Shown piece by piece: positions 36,121 to 45,128 of a stretch of DNA of 64,000 bases. The notes under the pieces were generated by a model, which saw only the letters and a program-made list of their open reading frames with translations, did no database searches and was not told where the DNA came from. The stretch spans positions 248,001 through 312,000 of the forward strand of contig KE159594.1 of the NCBI GenBank assembly GCA_000403255.2. Reading direction: 5' to 3'. Source of the stretch: Lachnospiraceae bacterium 3-1 (GTDB lineage: Bacteria; Bacillota; Clostridia; Lachnospirales; Lachnospiraceae). Both the position numbers and the translations under genes were made by a program. Each line of letters starts with the position of its first letter. Position 1 is the stretch's first letter.

Positions 36121-36696
36121 CTAGCAGTCCCATAATTTTCGGTTTGTAGTGGCAACTGCAATCGCCCCTGCTTTCAAAGCTCCGATAATATCTTCTTCAT
36201 CCTGGGTAAGCCCACTTGCCACGATTGGCTTCTCGATGGTCTCTGCCAAATACTTCATAACCTTATAAAGTCCTGCAGGCAAAAATTCCACCACATCCGG
36301 GTCACAGTTTTTGACATGCTTTGCAACATTGGCATAGGTAAATCCATCCATCATATAAAAACGCTGAATCGTAAACATACCAATTTCATTTGCCCGTTTA
36401 ATCATTGCTGGCTTCATGCTGATGATACCATCTGCTTTCGTATATTTCTTAATAAAATCTATACTGATTTCCTTTGCGGAGAGTCCAACAATCAAATCTA
36501 CATGGACAATTGCCTTCTTCCCTGCTTCCCTTACCTTTTCAACGATATCAGCAACCGTGCAAATATCCCCATACAAAACATACGCGATATCACTATCTGA
36601 TTCTTTTAAAGCCCCCAGCCATTCATCATTTTTAATTTCTGGAATCACCGGACAGTTTTCTGTGGATTCTAAAAAAAATTCTTTTGTCAGAGACAC
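36121..36696 (-). CDS. GlpP-family RNA-binding antiterminator
   Basis: 191 residues, full length for GlpP. TIM-barrel-like family landmarks: VHVDLIVGLSAKEISIDFI, ADGIISMKPAMIKRANEIGMFTIQRFYMMD, PDVVEFLPAGLYKVMKYL and IVASGLTQDEEDIIGALKAGAIAVATT. In Bacillus GlpP binds leader RNA and, with glycerol-3-phosphate, prevents termination. Here it is inside the operon driven by leader B, and four similar terminator-containing leaders surround it, so it is the natural candidate for their regulator and may induce itself. The ligand may be another phosphorylated compound made by the neighbouring kinase. Confidence 0.85.
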   Translation of the reverse strand: MSLTKEFFLESTENCPVIPEIKNDEWLGALKESDSDIAYVLYGDICTVADIVEKVREAGKKAIVHVDLIVGLSAKEISIDFIKKYTKADGIISMKPAMIKRANEIGMFTIQRFYMMDGFTYANVAKHVKNCDPDVVEFLPAGLYKVMKYLAETIEKPIVASGLTQDEEDIIGALKAGAIAVATTNRKLWDC

Positions 36697-36699
36697 CTT

Positions 36700-38304
36700 T
36701 CATTCCTCCTGCTCAATGGGCAGACGCGAACTTTCCACTGGTCTGCCTGCACTGTCGTAATCTTCTTTATGCACATCATACTTTTGCGGATTTAAACTTA
36801 TTTTCAATAATCCTGCAATCATGATGACCATTAGGAACATATTTGGGAAACCACCTAGGTTCGATGCCGCTTTGATGCCGTCAATCCCGGCAAAGCTAAT
36901 TAAGATCCATGTAGCCAGCGCCATTGTAATTCCCCATACCGCCTTTAACCATGCTGGGGATTCCTGATTGTCCTGCGTTACCCCACTCGTACATAATCCT
37001 GCCATAGCATTCGTATTAGAATCCGTCGCTGTAACAAAGGAAATAAATACAATAAACAGATAAAACGGTATTATGAGCATGGAAAGGGGAAGCTGTTCAA
37101 AAACAGAATATACCACCGATTCCGCACCGCTCTTTGACATAATATCATATAATCCTGCTCCATTTAACTCATAATATATGGTAGCGGTGGAAAATAATCC
37201 CATCCAGATTGTGCTAAAAATTGCAGGAATAATAAAGTTACATTTGATTGCATCTTTTACGGTATATCCTCTCAGTATTTTTCCCAGAAATACCGCTGTA
37301 ATCGGCGTCCATGCCAGCCAGTTGCACCAATAGAAATTCGGCCAGCTCTTTGCCCATCCGTCCTCAAAAATATCTCCTGTCATCAAGCTCATCCGAAAGA
37401 AATCCTGTAGGTATGCTCCCCAGGACTCAGCCGTAAAATTCAGCATAAATGCAGTTGGCCCAAGTACAAAAACAAACAAAAGAAGCGCCATATACACCTT
37501 GGCATTGATGGATGATAAAATTCGAATCCCATTCATGATACCAGAAATACTAGATAAAATAAATGCTGCCGCAATCACTGCAATCACCACTCCCCAGGAA
37601 ATCGGGCCGCTCTTAATTCCAAACACCTTTTCGACGCCGCCTGCAATATTCATGGCGCCTGTCCCAAGGGCTGCTGCCACACCTGCCGACAGTGCAAACA
37701 GACAGATGACGTCAACCACCCCATTATATTTTTTCACTCTATCCCCAAACACCGGAACTAAAGCGGAACCCATGGAATAGGGCTGATTCATATTATAAAA
37801 TACAAACGTGAATATGAGTGTGGCTACTGTGTAAATCGCATATGGTGACCATGTCCACTCTAGAAACATTGTCTTCATGGCAAATACCGCCGCTTCTGGA
37901 GAGCCAGCCTTCGCCCCCTCTGCCACTGCTGGGGCATACAAATGGTACATAGGCTCTGCACATGCCCAGAATAGTATTCCTGCTGCAATTGTAGTACAAA
38001 GAGTAATCCAGACCAGATTCATATAATTCATAATCGGCCTCGCCTTGCTCCCACCAATCCTCACCTTTCCAAGAGGGGAAAAGTAGATAAAAATCACTGT
38101 TCCAACACATGCCAATGTAGTCAGGTTAAACGCCCATCCAAAATTATTCAGAATCCAGTTTGTTACTGCATTTAACCCTGTTAAAAAAGCATCCCCATTC
38201 GTCAAGCTTACCCCTACCATCGCTACCAGTAAAAGCCATGGTGGGAAAAAAACACCTTTACGCAATGTCAATTTTACGGTTCTTTCGTTCTTACTACCTT
38301 CCAT
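36700..38304 (-). CDS. BCCT-family transporter
   Basis: 534 residues with about twelve membrane helices. BCCT signatures: GILFWACAEPMYHLY and the aromatic substrate region FLEWTWSPYAIYTVATL. The family imports quaternary ammonium zwitterions such as betaine, choline or carnitine, by Na+ or exchange. It starts five bases after the preceding gene and is followed three bases later by glpP, so it is probably the uptake system of the catabolic pathway. This is the best clue that the substrate is zwitterionic. Confidence 0.92.
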   Translation of the reverse strand: MEGSKNERTVKLTLRKGVFFPPWLLLVAMVGVSLTNGDAFLTGLNAVTNWILNNFGWAFNLTTLACVGTVIFIYFSPLGKVRIGGSKARPIMNYMNLVWITLCTTIAAGILFWACAEPMYHLYAPAVAEGAKAGSPEAAVFAMKTMFLEWTWSPYAIYTVATLIFTFVFYNMNQPYSMGSALVPVFGDRVKKYNGVVDVICLFALSAGVAAALGTGAMNIAGGVEKVFGIKSGPISWGVVIAVIAAAFILSSISGIMNGIRILSSINAKVYMALLLFVFVLGPTAFMLNFTAESWGAYLQDFFRMSLMTGDIFEDGWAKSWPNFYWCNWLAWTPITAVFLGKILRGYTVKDAIKCNFIIPAIFSTIWMGLFSTATIYYELNGAGLYDIMSKSGAESVVYSVFEQLPLSMLIIPFYLFIVFISFVTATDSNTNAMAGLCTSGVTQDNQESPAWLKAVWGITMALATWILISFAGIDGIKAASNLGGFPNMFLMVIMIAGLLKISLNPQKYDVHKEDYDSAGRPVESSRLPIEQEE

Positions 38305-38308
38305 AGTC

Positions 38309-38824
38309 TCACTCCTTTTTTATCACTACATTTACCGTGTCTGCCTGATACCTCCTTATAAGCCGAATCAATGTCTCTTCCTGCTCTCTGCCTAATATCC
38401 GCTTCGGAACCGCACATACTTCCCCACCTGCTTTTATGATGTACATATTCTGCGAAATATAGAATTTTAATTTCCCATTTTCCAACCTTATCTTCCTGTT
38501 ACTGCCAGCAGGTTCGATATAAGAATCCTTGATAACAAGCTGATACCTGCTGTCCTTTTGGAACATTCTTTCCGCCCTTTTTTTCCTCTGCCACTGTGGG
38601 CCATACCTTAGATAAAACAGCAATAAAATAATCGTAAAAAGTGTGAAAAACAAGAAAAACTGCTCTGGTTTTCTTATATAAGCAATTAAAACCACTACTC
38701 CAAGTATACTGAGAATCACCAAATTCACACTTTTTAGCATCCCCTCTTGTTTCCAACTAAGACAGAGCAGTGTCTCCTCTATTTCTTCTTTCGTAAGCTG
38801 ATAGTTAAGCTTCAGCCCTCCCAT
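38309..38824 (-). CDS. YcxB-like membrane protein
   Basis: 171 residues. N-terminal soluble strand (LNYQLTKEEIEETL), two membrane helices (about 32-70), then a basic cytoplasmic domain with RLENGKLKFYISQNMYIIKAGGEVCAVPKRIL, the YcxB-type PH-like fold. The ATG directly abuts AAGGAG with almost no spacer, so translation may start slightly later or depend on coupling to the gene upstream. Role in the operon unknown. Confidence 0.6.
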   Translation of the reverse strand: MGGLKLNYQLTKEEIEETLLCLSWKQEGMLKSVNLVILSILGVVVLIAYIRKPEQFFLFFTLFTIILLLFYLRYGPQWQRKKRAERMFQKDSRYQLVIKDSYIEPAGSNRKIRLENGKLKFYISQNMYIIKAGGEVCAVPKRILGREQEETLIRLIRRYQADTVNVVIKKE

Positions 38825-38839
38825 CTCCTTTCCGTTGAT

Positions 38840-40261
38840 TTAATTCCATATATTGCCTCTGTTTAGCATTTCGCCTGGGTCAAACAATTCCTTTGCCTTT
38901 TTGCACTGTTCGATATATGCATCTGCAAGCAAATCACCCAGGATTTCCTTTTTCAGTTTTCCAATCCCATGTTCCCCAGGGAAAATACTCTGTTCCTTTC
39001 CAATTCTTACCGCCCATTTTTGCATCAGCTCGATTCCCTTGCAATATTCCTCATAGGACTCTGGAAGAATATTGACATGAAGATGATTTTCCATTGCATG
39101 TCCAAAAATACAGCCCTTAAGCCCCAAAGCAGAAAGCTCCTTTTCGAAGCTGCCAAGTGTCTGCCCAAATGTGCCGTCGCACATCATATCCATGCCAATC
39201 TTGGTAATCCGGCGGTCTTTTCTATGCTGCTTTTCAATAAAAAGATTCACCATTTCTGCCGCTGCATGACGGAAGATATGAAGCTTTTCTATCTCTGCTT
39301 CCTCGGATACTGCCCACGCTTCATCTGGGTCGCCTCCGCATTCCATCGCCAGCTCCATCAACTGTTCCGCAATTTCTTCAATACCTTCCTCCTGCCCATG
39401 AACCTCCATATATATCATAGCCTCAATTTCTTCCCTGATACCTGGAAGCTCTTTTATTCTTGTCATGAACGGCCTGCTTTCCTCAATCATAACAAGGCTT
39501 GCCTTCCCGATGTATTCCACCGCTGCAATAGACGCAAAATCATTTTTAGGCATCTCTTCTTTTAATCCATCTACAAACGCTGCCGCCTGTTCATTTTTTT
39601 CAAAGAAAAATGCCAGTCCCCAGATAGCTTCTGGTTTTGGAAGCAGTTTCAATGTAAGCTCTGTAATAATTCCAGTAATCCCTTCCTTTCCAAGGGCCAG
39701 GGTCAATGCATCCACACATTCATTCCCTGATAACGCCTTACTCTCGCCACGGCATAATTTTGTAACCTGGCCTTCATAATCCATGATACGCACAGATTCT
39801 ATATATTGTCCACTTTTCCCATATAAGATACGATTGATTCCCTGAGCGCCTGATGCGGCAATCCCACCAACGCTGGCCGAGGTTTCTGTTGGATCTACTG
39901 GCCAAAACTGGGGATTTTTTCGGAACAAATTATTAATTTCTTTCTTAAGGTCAATCAAATTAATGCCTGGCTGAACCTGTATACGCCCCGTTCCGTCTTC
40001 TTCCTCCCAGAAACCTAGCGCCTTGTTCATGCGGGAAAGATTCATGAGATGTCCCCCTTTGGGAATTGCACCGCCTACAATACCAGTTTTTCCCCCTTGT
40101 ATGGTAACAGGTATTCCCTTTTGGGATAATTCTTTTAAAATACCGGCCACCTCTTCCTCAGATTTTGGGAAAGATATACTGTCTGCATATCCACTATACT
40201 TGGATTCATCTATAAGATATTCCTCATATTCTTCACTCATTGGATAGATATTCTGCGCCAT
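38840..40261 (-). CDS. FAD-linked oxidase, GlcD/D-lactate dehydrogenase family (second copy)
   Basis: 473 residues. FAD_binding_4 domain with IPVTIQGGKTGIVGGAIPKGG and the PTETSASVGGIAASGAQG pyrophosphate loop; the C-terminal FAD-oxidase domain with IFGHAMENHLHVNI and GEHGIGKLKKE. These enzymes oxidise alpha-hydroxy acids and pass electrons to ETF or quinone. With EtfAB next door it is likely an ETF-dependent, possibly bifurcating, dehydrogenase like the Acetobacterium lactate system. Only about 35% like-looking to the operon's first oxidase, so the two probably differ in substrate. Confidence 0.88.
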   Translation of the reverse strand: MAQNIYPMSEEYEEYLIDESKYSGYADSISFPKSEEEVAGILKELSQKGIPVTIQGGKTGIVGGAIPKGGHLMNLSRMNKALGFWEEEDGTGRIQVQPGINLIDLKKEINNLFRKNPQFWPVDPTETSASVGGIAASGAQGINRILYGKSGQYIESVRIMDYEGQVTKLCRGESKALSGNECVDALTLALGKEGITGIITELTLKLLPKPEAIWGLAFFFEKNEQAAAFVDGLKEEMPKNDFASIAAVEYIGKASLVMIEESRPFMTRIKELPGIREEIEAMIYMEVHGQEEGIEEIAEQLMELAMECGGDPDEAWAVSEEAEIEKLHIFRHAAAEMVNLFIEKQHRKDRRITKIGMDMMCDGTFGQTLGSFEKELSALGLKGCIFGHAMENHLHVNILPESYEEYCKGIELMQKWAVRIGKEQSIFPGEHGIGKLKKEILGDLLADAYIEQCKKAKELFDPGEMLNRGNIWN

Positions 40262-40283
40262 GCTTTTACCACCTGCCCTCTCC

Positions 40284-41282
40284 TTATTTACAAATTGTGT
40301 AACTAATTACCATGGGGTTTTTGGTAGTTACCAATTTTTTTAATTCTTCCAGAACCGGAAGAAAATCATCCACAACCGCTACGTCTGCCATCTTCATAAT
40401 TGGGGCATTCTCATCGGTATTAATCGCGGCAATGAACTTGCTTTTTTCAATACCAGCATAAAATGCTGCTGCCCCAGATACACCTGCCGTAATACAGATT
40501 TCGGGTCCCACCATAGCCCCTGAAACACCAATCAGCCGATTCATAGGCTTCCATGCATTCATGGCTGCCGGACGGCTGACTGCCACCTCTGCCCCAAGAC
40601 ATTTCGCCGTTTCATCAATAACCGTCATATTTTCCTTATTCTTTACCCCTCGCCCTGCTGCCAAAATAACCTTCGCATGACCAAGACTGTCTTCTGAAGC
40701 CTCTGGATAAAATTTCTGTGATAAAATATGGTCTGCCTGGTTCTCACAAATCATTTCTTCCTTCACACAAAACATGCCAGGCGTAAGCTCCTGCCACTCC
40801 CCTCCTCTTGCAAGACTGATGCAGTAAGGTCCTCGCTTCATGGCAAAAATCCCTTCCATATGATTGGCATAGACCATTTTACTTACAGATATCCCATGAT
40901 TTTTCCCACTGTTCTCCTGTCCCTTCACAGGAAGATATAGCTTCTCTGCTTCTGTAACTGAGCTTCCCAAAAGTCTTGCCGCCATGCGTACTGCAAGCTC
41001 CATACCACTGTCGTCGCTTCCAAAAATATATAATTCTTCCGTTCCTGCCTGGCTGCAAAGCACCTGGAGGATATGCTCTGGTACATACTCCTTTGACTTA
41101 ATAAATACCGCTTCCTTGGCATGATGCGCCTGTATCTTCTGCACATCTTCTGAGTTTCGGCAATAAATGATTGCTTCTTTCTGCTCCATCCCAGCCAGAT
41201 ACTTTTGGGCAAATCCTTTTTGTTCCTCCATCTGACTTTGGACATCTTCTGTATAGCCATTTACAACAAAATGGTATCTCAT
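40284..41282 (-). CDS. etfA: Electron transfer flavoprotein alpha subunit
   Basis: 332 residues. The C-terminal FAD domain is clear (KVILAAGRGVKNKENM, GAEVAVSRPAAMNAWKPMNRLIGVSG, FIAAINTDENAPIMKMADVAVVDD). The N-terminal half is more diverged and lacks an iron-sulfur extension. It overlaps the EtfB gene by 4 bp. It should accept electrons from one or both FAD-linked dehydrogenases of the operon. Confidence 0.9.
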   Translation of the reverse strand: MRYHFVVNGYTEDVQSQMEEQKGFAQKYLAGMEQKEAIIYCRNSEDVQKIQAHHAKEAVFIKSKEYVPEHILQVLCSQAGTEELYIFGSDDSGMELAVRMAARLLGSSVTEAEKLYLPVKGQENSGKNHGISVSKMVYANHMEGIFAMKRGPYCISLARGGEWQELTPGMFCVKEEMICENQADHILSQKFYPEASEDSLGHAKVILAAGRGVKNKENMTVIDETAKCLGAEVAVSRPAAMNAWKPMNRLIGVSGAMVGPEICITAGVSGAAAFYAGIEKSKFIAAINTDENAPIMKMADVAVVDDFLPVLEELKKLVTTKNPMVISYTICK

Positions 41283-42094
41283 AGCATGGACAGCCTCCCT
41301 TTCAAATACTTTTCGTAAAGATGTCTTGCTTTCTCCTCCGGTGAATCCCCCTCTATGATCACCGTATTCCGTTTCCGGTCTATGGGATTTAGCCCAATTA
41401 ACTGGACACTCTCGCCCGCTTCCACCATACCAAGCTCCTCTGGCATAAGCTGTGTTACTGGACGCTTGCCCAGCTTCATCTTATCCTTTAGCGTTGGTAT
41501 TCGAAGATAGGCGCAAGGGGCGTTTCCCACTGCAAGCACACAAGGAGTTTTTACCTGGCGGACCATGTATCCCCCTGGAACCTGTGCCGTTACCTGCAGA
41601 TGGTCTTCATCCATTGGCTCCATACCAACCACTTGAGTTATGCATGGCCACTCTAGCTTTTCCGCCAACAGATAGGGGGTCTTTTTATTGCTTCCATCTG
41701 AACTTTGGATTCCAGTGATAATTACATCCTGCTCCTCAACTTTTTTCACATAATTTGCAATCCCCTCTGAAACCATCTCCGGGGAAAAAAGAATATCCTC
41801 CTCTGTTTCCACACAGATTCTCACTCCCTCTGAAAAGCCAAGAGCATACAATGTTTTCAGAAAACCTTCTGTTTTCTGCCTGCCAATGGTAAGAGCGCTC
41901 AATTTATATACGACATTAAGACCTTCTGATAAATCAGAAAGCCTTAACATCATCTCCAATGCCCCTTCGTCAAAACAGTTCCAGACTAATTTTGCATATC
42001 CAGTATCTACGTAAGACTGATTCTTTTTATTCCAGTCCTCCTCCACAATCAAATCCAAATCTGGAACGACTTTAAAACATCCGAGTATTTTCAT
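41279..42094 (-). CDS. etfB: Electron transfer flavoprotein beta subunit
   Basis: 271 residues. ETF-beta traits: MKILGCFKVVPD start, NCFDEGALEMML, and ITGIQSSDGSNKKTPYLLAEKLEWPCIT (nucleotide-binding stretch), then VTAQVPGGYMVRQVKTPCVLAV. Begins three bases after the first FAD oxidase gene. Whether this ETF bifurcates electrons (NADH to ferredoxin plus acceptor) or simply relays them cannot be decided by eye. Confidence 0.9.
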   Translation of the reverse strand: MKILGCFKVVPDLDLIVEEDWNKKNQSYVDTGYAKLVWNCFDEGALEMMLRLSDLSEGLNVVYKLSALTIGRQKTEGFLKTLYALGFSEGVRICVETEEDILFSPEMVSEGIANYVKKVEEQDVIITGIQSSDGSNKKTPYLLAEKLEWPCITQVVGMEPMDEDHLQVTAQVPGGYMVRQVKTPCVLAVGNAPCAYLRIPTLKDKMKLGKRPVTQLMPEELGMVEAGESVQLIGLNPIDRKRNTVIIEGDSPEEKARHLYEKYLKGRLSML

Positions 42095-42097
42095 AGA

Positions 42098-43555
42098 CTA
42101 TTTCCTCAATGGAATCAATGTTCCCATATTCATAATGCCATTTGGATCAAACGCCTGTTTTAATGTCTTAAGCATATAATAGGAAGAACCGTATTCCTGG
42201 GTTACGTATTTTGCTCTTGCTTTTCCGAGGCCATGATGATGAACGATAGATCCGCCATACTTAATTACCTGCTCACAGATAATCTGGTTGATTCTGTCAT
42301 GGTATTTATTAATCTCCTCTTCTGGGGCACAGTCCACAATATTATAGTAATATACGAAATACATATTTGTTCCGTTAATGTAGCTATGTGAGGAATGTCC
42401 TCCCATCAAGGTCATATCCGGCACTTCCTCCAGTATTCTGTCACATGCAGTCTTATAAATCTCGTAAATATTATCCCAGCTTCCAGAAACCTCTGTTGTA
42501 ATTCCGATATTCTGTGTTGCACGAATTTCCTCTTTTTCCTGTGCAATCTCCTCTGGTCCCCAGTTCAATCCACTATACCACTTCTCGATCAATGCCGGGT
42601 CCACCTCTTCCAGCTCTGGATGCTTTGACATTAATTTCTTGATGCCTTCTTCCATCGCCGGCGTAATATTCGCTGGACCTTCCGCCATCCAAATTAAGAT
42701 TGCTTTCCCTTCTTCCAGCCATGCACTGAAATGCTGCTGTGCGTCTGCCGCGTCATAGAGTCTTGCAAAGGATGGTCTGTATCCTTCCACCATAACCTCA
42801 CGCAAGCAGTCAAATCCAAGCTTCATATGTTCATCATCCAGTTTATAACCAATATAACGGTTGTTCTCTGGCTGCCATTTGAAAAGCTTCAATGTCACCT
42901 CTGTAATAAAGCAGATAGCGCCTTCATTTCCACAAATGATATGCCTGATATCCGGTCCTGCCGCACGTCTTGGCACATTCTTGATTCTGCAAATCTTACC
43001 ATTGGGAAAAACTGCTTCCATACCAACAATCATGTCCTCAATTCCACCATACAATGTAGAGAACTGGCCAATACTTCTTGTTGCAACAAGGCCACCGATC
43101 TGTGCCAGCGGTTTGGACTGAGGAGAATGTCCGGTTGTATATCCTCTTTCCCTTAACATGTCATCAAGCTCCTGGAGCGGAACACCGCACTGGCAGGTTA
43201 CCTGCATATTATACTCGTCTACCTTAATCACTTTATTCATAGTTGATCCATCAATTACGACAGAATCCTTCAATGCTGTCTCCAATCCACCCTCAATTGC
43301 AGAATGCCCAGTCCGTGGAACAACGTTAATCTCATTCTCATTTGCGAAAGCCAGCACATCTGCCACTTCCTGGGTGTCCTTTACATAGACAACCGCTGCG
43401 GGAATCGGCTGTGTATAGACTTCGCATACCTGCTCATACTTTCTATATCTGTCTAAACTGCTCTCTTTTAATACCTGCTCATCTGTGATTACCTGCTCTT
43501 CTCCAAGGATTTTTACCAATCCCTCTACAATCTGTTCTCTTGAAATAATTGCCAT
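42098..43555 (-). CDS. FAD-linked oxidase, GlcD / alkyl-DHAP synthase-like
   Basis: 485 residues, AAAGGAG before ATG. FAD_binding_4: VVPRTGHSAIEGG, the pyrophosphate region QIGGLVATRSIGQFSTLYGG. The C-terminus ends SIVHHHGLGKARAKYV and FDPNGIMNMG, close to the alkyl-DHAP synthase/glycolate oxidase branch (HHHG). First gene of the eight-gene operon after leader B. It probably oxidises the imported hydroxyl compound and hands electrons to EtfAB. Confidence 0.88.
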   Translation of the reverse strand: MAIISREQIVEGLVKILGEEQVITDEQVLKESSLDRYRKYEQVCEVYTQPIPAAVVYVKDTQEVADVLAFANENEINVVPRTGHSAIEGGLETALKDSVVIDGSTMNKVIKVDEYNMQVTCQCGVPLQELDDMLRERGYTTGHSPQSKPLAQIGGLVATRSIGQFSTLYGGIEDMIVGMEAVFPNGKICRIKNVPRRAAGPDIRHIICGNEGAICFITEVTLKLFKWQPENNRYIGYKLDDEHMKLGFDCLREVMVEGYRPSFARLYDAADAQQHFSAWLEEGKAILIWMAEGPANITPAMEEGIKKLMSKHPELEEVDPALIEKWYSGLNWGPEEIAQEKEEIRATQNIGITTEVSGSWDNIYEIYKTACDRILEEVPDMTLMGGHSSHSYINGTNMYFVYYYNIVDCAPEEEINKYHDRINQIICEQVIKYGGSIVHHHGLGKARAKYVTQEYGSSYYMLKTLKQAFDPNGIMNMGTLIPLRK

Positions 43556-43599
43556 CTTACTGGACTCCTTTCACTTTATTATTTTCCGTTGAAAAGAAA

Positions 43600-43718
43600 C
43601 AAAAAAAGAGTGGTAACCTTCCAAAGCAAATGCGCCATTTGCTTCTTCAGTTACCACTCTCTAATCATCTCTTCGAGTAACTGCCCTTAGTATAAAATAT
43701 TTTGTTCCTTTTTGTCAA
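43600..43718 (-). promoter_or_regulatory. Leader B: promoter, antiterminator and terminator of the FAD oxidase-ETF-BCCT-glpP operon
   Basis: Minus strand. TTGACA (43713-43718), 18-bp spacer, TATACT (43689-43694). The RNA starts with CAGTTAC (43677-43683) pairing with GTAACTG (43648-43654); the loop holds GAAGAG and AGAGAG. The 3' arm overlaps a long terminator stem (43607-43660; outer AGAGTGGTAAC/GGTTACCACTCT, inner AAGCAAATG/CATTTGCTT) followed by seven T. Same logic as leader A. Confidence 0.85.
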
Positions 43719-43847
43719 TTAGTAATATTTTATATTTTTAGATTTTGATTTTTGTGCAAGATGTCTATGCTGCCAAAGGCAGAAAGACCTTTTGGTTCTA
43801 TAAATATCGGCTATTATAAAAAATGGGGAAACTCAAAAAACTTTATA

Positions 43848-44031
43848 TTGACAAGGGCTTGCATATCGCATAAAATGTTACCAATTTATGGTTCACTATA
43901 ACTCTTAGCGATACCAATTAACAACAAACTTAACCATATAGAATTGCTAACCACAGAACAAAGAGTAAATTTAGAGTAAAGTTCTGGGCTGTTGCACTAT
44001 GACCTTTGATGCAACAGCCCAGAACTTTTTT
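43848..44031 (+). promoter_or_regulatory. Leader C: promoter and terminator/antiterminator of the decayed MFS gene
   Basis: Plus strand TTGACA (43848-43853), 17-bp spacer, TAAAAT (43871-43876). Further down, CAGAAC (43954-43959) pairs with GTTCTG (43981-43986), with AGAG at 43962-43965 and 43973-43976 in the loop. GTTCTG is also inside the terminator 5' arm (43979-43996), which pairs perfectly with 44010-44027 and is followed by six T. The stem sequence differs from leaders A, B and D, but the AGAG-spaced loop and the overlap are kept. The leader before the hairpin is longer here. Confidence 0.7.
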
Positions 44032-44090
44032 ATTCTATAGGAAAAACAATTATGCTGACAGCCATTTAGATTCAATCAAGGAGATTATTA

Positions 44091-45060
44091 TGCTTTCATT
44101 CAAAAAGAGAACTTTTATTGTAACAATACTTGCTGCTTCCCATAATTCTATCTACAGCTTTGCTTTTATGAAAGGACTTTACTATACCATACTATTAAAC
44201 GGGATGCCCTTACACATTTTCAGTTAGGCCAGCTTTACAGCGCTTACGGTATCTTCTCTATGTTTTCTTATCTGTTTGGCGTCTTTTTTCTCAATCGTTT
44301 TGCCAAATGGAAATTAATCACTGGTTCCTCACTCCTCGTAAGTCTGTTGACTGGATGCCTGATCTTACTTCCATCATATTATATTATGCTTCTGATTTTT
44401 GGAACAGCAGGATTCTTAATCGGAGCAACGTTCTATCCCGTCCACCTTGAAATTCTCCATCAATTGGGAGGAACAGAAAATCAAGGCTCTGTATTCAGCC
44501 TGTTTTTTGTATGCAACAGTTTGTTTGGCCTTATATTTTCACTCATTGGATTCGGCATAACTTCACTGCCCTTTTCAGACACAAGGCAGACACAGCTTTT
44601 GTTTCTTCTATTTGCTTTACTGAACCTGACTGCATCCATTTTTTCTGCCATTTATCTTAGGCAGCTTCCTGAGCCCCATGTGGTACGAACCCGTATCCGC
44701 CTTTCCAGTATAGGGAATCTGGTTACAAACAAACGGTTATGGATGATCATTATCATTGTTTTTATAAACTACATTGCTTATACAAACATAAATTATGTGC
44801 TTCCCTATTTAAGCGAAACCTTTCATCTGCCAGTCCGAGTGAATAATTTGCTGTCCATCATCCGTGTATACTTTATTGGAATCATTGCTGCCCCTATTGC
44901 CGGAAAAATTACCGACTTACTGCACTCTGCCTCCCGTATTATGGGATATACTTTTTTACTGCACAGCATTGCAATCCATATCATCTTCTTTCTTGCTGCT
45001 ATGGCTTCACTGATTGGCTTTTTTGTTGTACGAAAATTAAATCACAAATCTTCTTCGTGA
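44091..45060 (+). pseudogene. MFS transporter, frameshifted and shortened
   Basis: AAGGAG precedes ATG 44091. The first frame (MLSFKKRTFIVTILAASH...YYTILLNG) stops at 44224-44226. The family sequence continues in another frame as DALTHFQLGQLYSAYGIFSMFSYLFGVF and runs to 45060. One base change near 44203 would restore it. The C-terminal part is about two helices shorter than normal MFS proteins (SRIMGYTFLLHSIAIHIIFFLA). Probably a decayed paralog of the intact MFS gene downstream, with the same type of leader. Confidence 0.75.
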
Positions 45061-45128
45061 ATTTGTACAGTTTTTCATGTATTTTTTTGTAAATAATATA
45101 CACAATTGATTTTTTATGCTTTTTTTAA

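Noticed and set aside
35085-43718. Leaders A-D as T-box riboswitches or BglG/LicT RAT sites
   Set aside because: No T-box consensus or specifier loop, no RAT-type sequence, and the downstream genes are not tRNA- or PTS-related; TRAP/HutP-like NAG repeats are too few.
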